Source of the DNA: Lepeophtheirus salmonis
Lineage: Eukaryota > Arthropoda > Copepoda > Siphonostomatoida > Caligidae
Assembly: GCF_016086655.4 (NCBI RefSeq)
Contig: NC_052135.2
Location: 52,811,671 to 52,875,670 of the forward strand
Length of the DNA stretch: 64,000 bases
Direction of reading: 5' to 3'
Position 1 is the stretch's first letter; each line of letters begins with the position of its first letter. Positions 56,920 to 64,000 of this stretch are shown here, piece by piece. The notes under the pieces were generated by a model, which was given only the letters and a program-made list of their open reading frames with translations, had not been told where the DNA came from and did no database searches. A program made the position numbers and the translations under genes.

Positions 56920-56924
56920 GATTT

Positions 56925-59900
56925 AATGAACAAACTATAGACTGTCACACCATCTTACAGAAAGCATTGTGGCAAACCATTATCGAGCGTTTCATATTTT
57001 GATGCAATTTTCATTCAAGAAAACCAAAATAATTGTAGATTTTATCCGCTAGATGGCTCTTTAGTTTTAGCAATGTTACTTCCTAATTCCCTTTAGTTGA
57101 ACATCCTTCTAGACTAAAGGAAGCAAGAGTTGATGTTATTATAAAAATCTAAGAGTGAAACTCTATTTTATGTACTGGATTTTAATTGAAATATGAGTTG
57201 CTTTAAAGATGGAAAATCATTTAAATTAAAGAATATTCAATATTGAACAAAAATAACATATCAAATTACGTATGTACCAGAGCTATGTAACAATTATGTA
57301 GCGACACACTTAGTTAATACACCAATCTTCTTTTAAAATGCTTATAGGCATTATCAAGTATGTAGGAATATAATAATGATGATATATATTTTTTAAACAA
57401 GCATTCACGCACAAACCAGGGTGACAAATACATTTACATATTGTAGAACAATCACATTCAAAAATATGATTGTTATAAGATTATGATTAAGTCCTATTTT
57501 CAGAAAAACAACAACTAAAAAACGTTATTCTTAAGTATTAAGCTCAATCCGTGGCTCCCCTAGTCTCATGTACATAAATATGTAGAAGTCTATAATACAC
57601 ATGACTCTTTGTGTATACTTATGAAACGATACGTAATTACCATTATGCCTACATGAGTAGCGTTCATATTTAAAAACATATATATTAATTCATGCTATTT
57701 TATAGAATCTGAGATGTTGATCTCTCACTTTATTTCCAACATTGGATACACAATCAAGGGATGGAACCACAATACAACACTGGATAATTTGAAATTATTT
57801 CAATAAATGAGATCAATTATGAGGTTGATAATAATCGGTTAGTAATCAAAAATAGAAATGACTGAAAAAAAATAGGAAAAAACATTTATACAATTTTTTT
57901 TATTTAATAATATTATAGTTATCTTGAACAAGCAGGAGTACCCACCGTTGTCTCATGTAATTAAGCATAGTCGAACAAAGGTACACACTTTGTTTTGATA
58001 ATATATCTAGAAGCTACCCCCCCCAAAAAAAAAAAAAAGAATCCTCAGGGTTCCTATCTGTTATCTCCTAGTAACGGCGATAGGAAATTTTTCATGAAGA
58101 GGCTATAGAATACTATGGGGATGTTCACTATAAGGGGCATTTTTGAATAATAAACATTTTATATGTCTCAAGTAAAGCAACAATAAGAAAATATATAAAC
58201 ATATAAAGTTTTTATTTCAATATGATTTTGCTTTAATTATTAATATATGACATCATTAAAAAAATTTAGTTACTTATTTTTTTTCTAAGTAAAAATTTAT
58301 TTACATAAGTACAATTTGTGTATTATTATCATTTTGAACAAAGGGGTCTATAATTTTGCCATTAGTTAGAGTTAGAGAAATGCCAATTTGCTTAAATGAA
58401 TCTATAAAAGCATCTCTGTAAGAGCGCATGAGATGGAAAAAATTGTCCTCGCAGGCCTTCTTTTCTTTCTTCATAATTATATTTTACTGACTTTTTTGCG
58501 AACGTGTTAAGAAATGTTTGTGTTTTTAGTGGGGGTTCTTAGGAGGTGCTTTGGTAATTAATGGGGGTGATTGAGCACTTCTTAGTCCTGCATATCTCCG
58601 GTAGTGCTCTTTAATAATAATAATAATAGCTGCTTGAGAACAAATATTTATATACCGTAATGAGCCAAGGAGTACTTTAGTCTATAGAGTGTTGTCTGGC
58701 TGAACTATAACTGCGCACTCTTAATGATAAACCTAATCAAAAGTCACATGCAGTATTTTGTATTTCTCCTATTTTTAATATGAGATTTAGCAACACATCA
58801 GTTGTTAAAAAGGTGTTCTCAATTCAGCCCTGAATAGCAAGTGAAAAGAAAACTTGTTGAAAATTCTGGTGGCGTTGTCTTCACACCATTAAGTAGACAT
58901 TTTGATTTGGACAGTCTTTTCTCCTTTATATTGTCATTAATTGAAAGTGTTTTTTTGAACAATTAACTTACATAGCTCCATGGTCCACCGATATTATGAT
59001 ATTAATTGTTGTTGCTGACTTAGAAAACCCATATTCCTTGTCAACGTTCTTATTTTACGGTGGGGATTTCGTCCATTCCGATTATTACTGGCCCTTAAGA
59101 CAACCTTTGTAGGAATATTCCAATTTCATACTTGGTCAGGTATTCTAGCAGCATTTCCAAAAATTTTATAGCAGGTCATAATCCGGAAAATTAACGATAT
59201 GTTAATGGAAAAATCCTTGCTGATATTCATGGGAGATCCCCAACGGGAGAATATTTCAACCTCAAGTTGTATTTTTGTATCCATTTAGGTCATGATGCCG
59301 ATAGAAAAAATATTTATAATTAAAAATACATCATTATCACGCAACCCCAACAATAACAAAACCTGCTCCCGCCTATTAAACTAATTTATTTTCAATATGG
59401 AACATGACGTACATTGTAAAAAAAGAAAAGTATCAGAGGTGTTTCACGTTTTAATGGTGTTTTATGGATATATACATATATATATAAAGGAACATAAAAC
59501 TGATAACTTTTGGACATAATGGGTTTTTCACTCTTGGGTTTGATTCCATGGGCTCTCATTATTGATAATATTTATTATCGATTACTATAATCACAATTTT
59601 TATTAATCATGATTAAAACATAAATCTCATGAGGGGACTAAATTTATGAGGTTTGTTGAAAGAAGTCAATTTCTAAGAGGGACTTTACAAAGATAAGTAG
59701 ATATTGAAGGGAGTGGAGGGGGAGGATAATTTATGATAATTCAGAGAATAAGATTTGTCCTAGCCTTTTAATGTATTTTATAAACGTAAAATTACAATTG
59801 TGAATGCTCAGAAATATTGACTTTGTTATAGGTAGTACAAGGAAAAGGCGTAGAAGGACAAGTCCTCAGACGTATGATACGTCGAACTGACAAATCGTAA

Positions 59901-60690
59901 AACGGACAAAAGTCTAAGGTACAAAACCTAGAACAAAAAGTCGAACAGACAAATTTGATAAGGATATCTCAATACATCATAATTTTTCGCATATTCTCCA
60001 ATTCAGTACTATATAGAGGAAAACGATAGTAGTAAGTGCAATTGAATCAATTAAAAACCTAAAAAAGTTCCTAAATGTACCACAAATACATAGTTAACCT
60101 CCGTTAGTGAACATCTTTTTTAAAATGCAGTTAGTAAGCTGAGTAAAAATGAATGCCCCAAAAAATAAAACGTATTGAACGATTATAATAATTGCACTAT
60201 TTAAATTTTGTATCATGTTCTTAACCATTCCAAATATTGATTAAACATACTCGTGTAAATTTGAAACATCCAGAAAAAATAAATCCTCTTATTAAAATAA
60301 TTTTAATTATACGTTTTCAACAAAATATAATTTGTTATTTTTAAAGAAAATATTAAATTTTAATTTTTGATGTAAGCTTTTAACCAATTTTAATTAATTT
60401 AGGAGAATTTTGGGAATCAAATTAGTAGTCATCAGTTTTTGACGAGGTTACATGTATCGTATAAAATAATAGCTATATATTATATCGTTGTACGTCTCAG
60501 TCCACACATTGAAAAAAAGGAGAGTCAAAGAATTGTAAAGGAAATCAAAAGAACGACTTTTAAGCAAACATTTAAATAAATTAACCCAGCCTCGATAATG
60601 ATTTACGTTTATCGGGCCAATCGTTAGTATCTAGTCATCTTTATTATGCAACTTTTAAGAGGTGAAGAGTCATTCGGTTCCAATGTTCCG
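56925..60690. other. long stretch without a recognised gene
   Basis: AT-rich. A C-run/A-run junction at 58018-58036 recalls the one at 6004-6036. At 59865-59965 there is a string of imperfect GGACAAAAGTC/GTCGAACTGACAAAT words, which looks like a degenerate short tandem repeat. A TA microsatellite lies near 59468-59486. Nothing protein-like was found. Confidence 0.45.
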
Positions 60691-60739
60691 ATGAGCAATG
60701 TTGTAGTACACATAATTAGCTATCGATTGCTAAAATGAA

Positions 60740-61640
60740 CATAATCCTAGTAGCGACCATGTGCACACAGTACGAGAAAAGGATGGAACTCGCAGCTCTC
60801 CTCAGAGTGGGATTGTCATAGAAGATCATTAAGGAGCTGCTTGGGGCTCGTGGAAAACGACTTAGAATGGCACAAAGCTGCTGAAGATCGGGGAGGACCT
60901 CAGGAATCTGCAAGACACACAGGAAATCCTCCGTGACTGTCACTCACCTGAAATATGCATTCAAGAAAAACTCGAATTCCTCAATTGCTGACATGGCCAG
61001 GAAGAGGAACAAGTCTCCATTAGCGGGTTGCAAGGCTAAAAAAAAGCAAAAGGAAACTGGGAAACTGTGGACTCATTGATATCTTTTCTGATGAGAAGAT
61101 CTTTACCGTTAACCCTGTATTCAACGGGAAGAATGATCGATTAGGGACATTTGGCGATGGAGCAAAGGAGCATTGGTTACATCCAATGGGAAGGCCATGA
61201 ATCCCATTTAGTTCCCTTTAGAATATAGGCTGAAGGCTGATGATTACGTCAAAATTATCGACGTCAAGAATATGCCATGGATAAAATCCATACTTGGCTA
61301 TTCTCCCTGAGTGTTCAAGCAAGATGTAGCGCCTGCTTACACCTCAGAAGAAGCCCCAAGAGAGGCTGCCGTGCAACATGCACTTCTGAGAAAGGTTTTC
61401 TGGCTGCAACAGAACCCAGACTTAAATGCCCTAAACTATTCCATCAAAGTGCACGTGTAGTCCCTGTCCTGCAGAAGACGCCACAACATCAACCGCACCC
61501 TGAAGAAGTATGTCTAGAAGGTATCAGTCTACATGAGCTGAGTACATCCAGAGGGTATTCAGCAGCTTCCGAACCAACTGAAGTTTACTATCAATTCTGA
61601 GGGCGAATACATTGACAAAAGCATGTTATTTGGGTTTCAA
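60740..61640 (+). pseudogene. mariner transposase, nearly full span, broken (M8)
   Basis: Plus strand. The DNA-binding region starts EKRMELAALLRVGLS (60773-60817), IIKELLGA, and includes KYAFKKNSNSSIADMARKRN (60953-61012). The catalytic core: FSDEKIFTVNPVFNGKNDRL (first Asp, 61085-61143), a shortened strand region, SNGKAMNPI (61178-61200), LEYRLKADDYVKIID, NMPWIKSI. Then FKQDVAPAYTSEEAPREAAV (second Asp, about 61316), FWLQQNPDLNALNYSIKVHV (third Asp in NPD) and a shifted C-terminus ending EGEYIDK (61614). All three catalytic Asp are kept, but several stops and frameshifts break the reading. The 107-codon frame at 61277-61600 is a shifted shadow. The 3' end (TTTCCTAATTCACCCAGGAT, 61660-61679) is shared with 9500-9605. 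Confidence 0.85.
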
Positions 61641-61699
61641 TTAATAATTAATAAACTTGTTTCCTAATTCACCCAGGATACTGTAATTGACTTTATTAC

Positions 61700-62495
61700 T
61701 TTATGAGTTAAAATTGGTAAATAATAACAGTTGGACTGGTAAATCTTAAACAAGGCATTATCCAGATTAAATAAAGTATTGCATATAATCTGATTTAATA
61801 TTTCAGAAACATGCTGAAAATTATTGGGGATAAAATGTAGATTTAAAGGAATAACAAGCATTTTATAAATTTGTGGGTGTATAATATTTCAAGTACCTAA
61901 TGGAGGGTTATGCGACTTAGGCAACTTTGAAGACCTAAATATATATTAATTGTCTGCAATGCCCAAGCACTGTTATAGACATATACATACAATCTACAAA
62001 ATAAACCAAAATCGTTCACATATTATGACAATCTACGTATTTACGTATGCAGATCGTATAACAAACAATTAAAGGCCTAAAAACCATAATATGTATTGTA
62101 TACAAAATCTATATTCATTAGTAGTATACTTCTAAATATGTTCCAAGTTTTATGCAAGTCACTCACTTTGGGAGCCAACTATGTTATCTATAATTAATTA
62201 TCCATTCATGGGAGTTATGTAAGTCAAAAAACCATAGTAATAACCCTCAAAGGTGGCGACTTCCCATCATTAAAGTTATTATGGTAATGATTAAATGGGT
62301 ATGTGTGTATGTATATTAGACTGTCCACTTTTTTGGTTAATATCGTTCTCCACTTGCTTAAAAACCTTTTTTACTCTAGACAATAAAAAAACAGACTTTT
62401 AAAAAGTTTTACGTTCATTTTTAAAGTGATACAAGTCAAAATAAATTGGAAAAAATTGTATTTTTGTTTGAAAGCTAATGATGATTTAGCACATA
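61700..62495. other. no gene recognised
   Basis: AT-rich. The 65-codon minus frame (61664-61861) overlaps the M8 end and means nothing recognisable. Confidence 0.45.
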
Positions 62496-62499
62496 TTAC

Positions 62500-62811
62500 A
62501 AGGTCAATAGAAATACAAGGTTAGAGCATCATGTAGTTGGACTCACTAGAATTTTCAATTTGATATTTTGTACCGATTGCTGGGCAGGACCGAGAGATTT
62601 TGAAAAATAACGAAACCAATCATAGTTCATGACGTCATTATAGAAAGAATATTCAATTTGCTGTATCGTTCTGACTACTGGGCGAGAAAGACAGATTTTG
62701 TCAAAACACGCAACCACTCATACACTATGACGTCAATATTAAAAAGTGTGGTAGAAGTCAAACATCAGTCGTATAAGCGTTATGGTATAACCTTGTATTT
62801 CTATGAACCTT
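62500..62811. mobile_element. short TIR element, family W (copy W2)
   Basis: 312 bases. The left end is AAGGTCAATAGAAATACAAG. The right end, reverse-complemented, is AAGGTTCATAGAAATACAAG. Inside, a unit of about 95 bases is repeated twice in diverged form (TTCAATTTGATATTTTGTAC ... CATGACGTCATTATAGAAAG; TTCAATTTGCTGTATCGTTC ... TATGACGTCAATATTAAAAA). It shares its right 75 bases with W1. Confidence 0.75.
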
Positions 62812-62814
62812 GAC

Positions 62815-63880
62815 ATATTATTTCAAACTTGGTTTATATGTGAAAAATACTGTTGTTTTTAATCATTTATGAGGCCTAAAATGTACTGCTTGATTTGTTG
62901 TTTCCCTATTTTATCAAGCACAACATATCAAAGCTTAACACAAGTTGAAGGGATAGTTTTGGGTACAAAAAGAAACAACATCTCTATCTTGTGTTATGTT
63001 TTATAAAAAGGGGAAACTGTAAAGTTAGTTTTTTAATTGTACCCAGTCTTTGTGTAGGGGGGATAAAAACAAATTCTCCAAAAATTAGAACGGCTCTTAT
63101 TATGTACTTAAAAAGTCAATGTTCATATTTTCGGTTTTAATAGTAGTAATATATAACTGACTCAAAAAATGTAACATTTAAACAACGTTTTTAATTTTGA
63201 CTAAAATTTTTACGCTCTTAAGATCTGCTTACATTTTTAGGCAGAGTGGAGTTATAAAATAAATAAAATTCGTAGTCCGACCAAGATGAGAAAAGAGCAG
63301 CAAATAATGGTTTGTTTTCTAAGTATCGATGCACTTTGTAATTCAAACAATATTAAATAATCTAAAAAAAAAGGAAACACATTATCCTCGAGATGGCGCA
63401 ACAGTCTGTAGCCTTTTGTTTACGCTAGTTATTTTGATAAAATGATTTTTTTTTTAAACTGCCTTTTATATGAAGAAAAATATATTTATATTTAATATTA
63501 AAGATTATCATTCGGCGAGTTATAGTATTTGCCACAAGACTGCACCACAATCTCGTGCAATGTGTACAAACTAATAAAGGCTAACAACGTTCATGTCCTA
63601 TTTATGTTAAAAAGGATTGAATATTGAAACTAAAAAATATACTCAACCAGTAACGCTATTGGTATTGCCATACAATTTATTTATACTGACAGACAAAGTC
63701 GGTATTGTACATTACTTTATGTTATTACAGAGTGAGGACTCAAAACTTCAATAGCATTTATTTTAATTCTTCCCGTTATTTTTAATAACTATGTTTCATT
63801 TTGCCACAAAATGACAGCTGAAACAAAAATTAACAAGTTTTGTTGATAATCCATGTCTCTAACACATCGTTACATTTATT
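62815..63880. other. no gene recognised
   Basis: AT-rich; a GC-richer snippet near 63385-63410 (CTCGAGATGGCGCAACAG) has no identified role. Confidence 0.4.
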
Positions 63881-63882
63881 GT

Positions 63883-63950
63883 ATAACGCAACCTTGTCAG
63901 CAAGAGGAAACAGAAGAAAAAGGCCCAAAATCGTATGGTAGTTAGCCAAA
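63883..63950. mobile_element. family U arm (copy U4), near window edge
   Basis: GCAACCTTGTCAGCAAGAGG, GGCCCAAAATCGTATGGTAG, TTAGCCAAATAAG follows the U arm order. Its partner arm would lie beyond the window. Confidence 0.5.
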
Positions 63951-64000
63951 TAAGTCTATCATACCAACTGATATATATCTATTATGTACTCCCAGAAAAT

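Noticed and set aside
61277..61600. 107-codon plus frame rich in Arg and Cys
   Set aside because: It is a shifted reading across the M8 transposase; the other frames give the mariner motifs FKQDVAPAY and QNPDLNALNY at the same place.
1..64000. CRISPR array, bacterial operon or phage-type system
   Set aside because: No regularly spaced repeats, no ribosome-binding sites, no long ORFs; the transposon content and composition are those of an arthropod nuclear genome.
1..64000. tRNA or rRNA genes
   Set aside because: Scanning for GGTTCGAATCC-type B boxes with a matching A box and for conserved rRNA cores gave no convincing hit by eye.

Overview
This window looks like a stretch of an AT-rich arthropod nuclear genome with no intact host gene in it. 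No reading frame longer than 133 codons is open. The longest recognisable coding similarities are all broken: transposases of the Tc1/mariner superfamily, one hAT and one piggyBac remnant, and two decayed copies of housekeeping genes (enolase, and probably the mitochondrial chaperonin HSP60). The mariner sub-families, and the style of their short non-autonomous relatives, resemble what is known from caligid copepods (sea lice such as Lepeophtheirus). That host assignment is an inference from family resemblance, not a database match.

Layout. 1-2.1 kb: AT-rich, no gene. 2.1-3.0 kb: mariner remnant (minus) with a readable TATA/Inr-like core promoter. 4.7-5.4 kb: enolase pseudogene (minus). 6.7-8.6 kb: two head-to-head mariner 5' fragments of one family. 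9.5 kb: solo mariner end. 11.2-17.4 kb: cluster of short TIR elements (families Y, X, T, Z, U). 19.3-22.5 kb: degenerate tandem repeats and further U-like ends. 23.4-31.6 kb: internally deleted mariners (M2, MC, M7), a complete fold-back element (Z1) and a hAT remnant. 32.4-38.8 kb: more X, T, Y and MC copies, the HSP60-like fragment, and a mariner (M3) interrupted by a 496-bp TIR element. 40.5-50.1 kb: X copies, a structurally near-complete Tc1/mariner element with both ends (43.25-44.46 kb), a mariner of SETMAR type, a piggyBac-like remnant and another mariner C-terminus. 52.5 kb: second M7 copy. 55.8-62.8 kb: three more short TIR elements and one long mariner pseudogene (M8). The window closes inside a U-like repeat.

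How the parts relate. Autonomous transposases are present only as fossils, while short derivatives that keep their ends are repeated. Three mariner families (M2, M7, MC) each show two or more copies with what looks like the same internal deletion. This is what is expected if a deleted copy was itself mobilised by a transposase acting in trans. Short TIR families X, Y, Z, U, W and P are nested into one another and into mariners, which gives a relative insertion order in several places.

Limits: all identities come from reading translations and repeats by eye. Family boundaries are approximate unless an inverted repeat with a TA flank is visible. I labelled the families (M1-M8, MC, X, Y, Z, U, W, T, P) for this window only. 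No tRNA, rRNA or CRISPR-like array was recognised.
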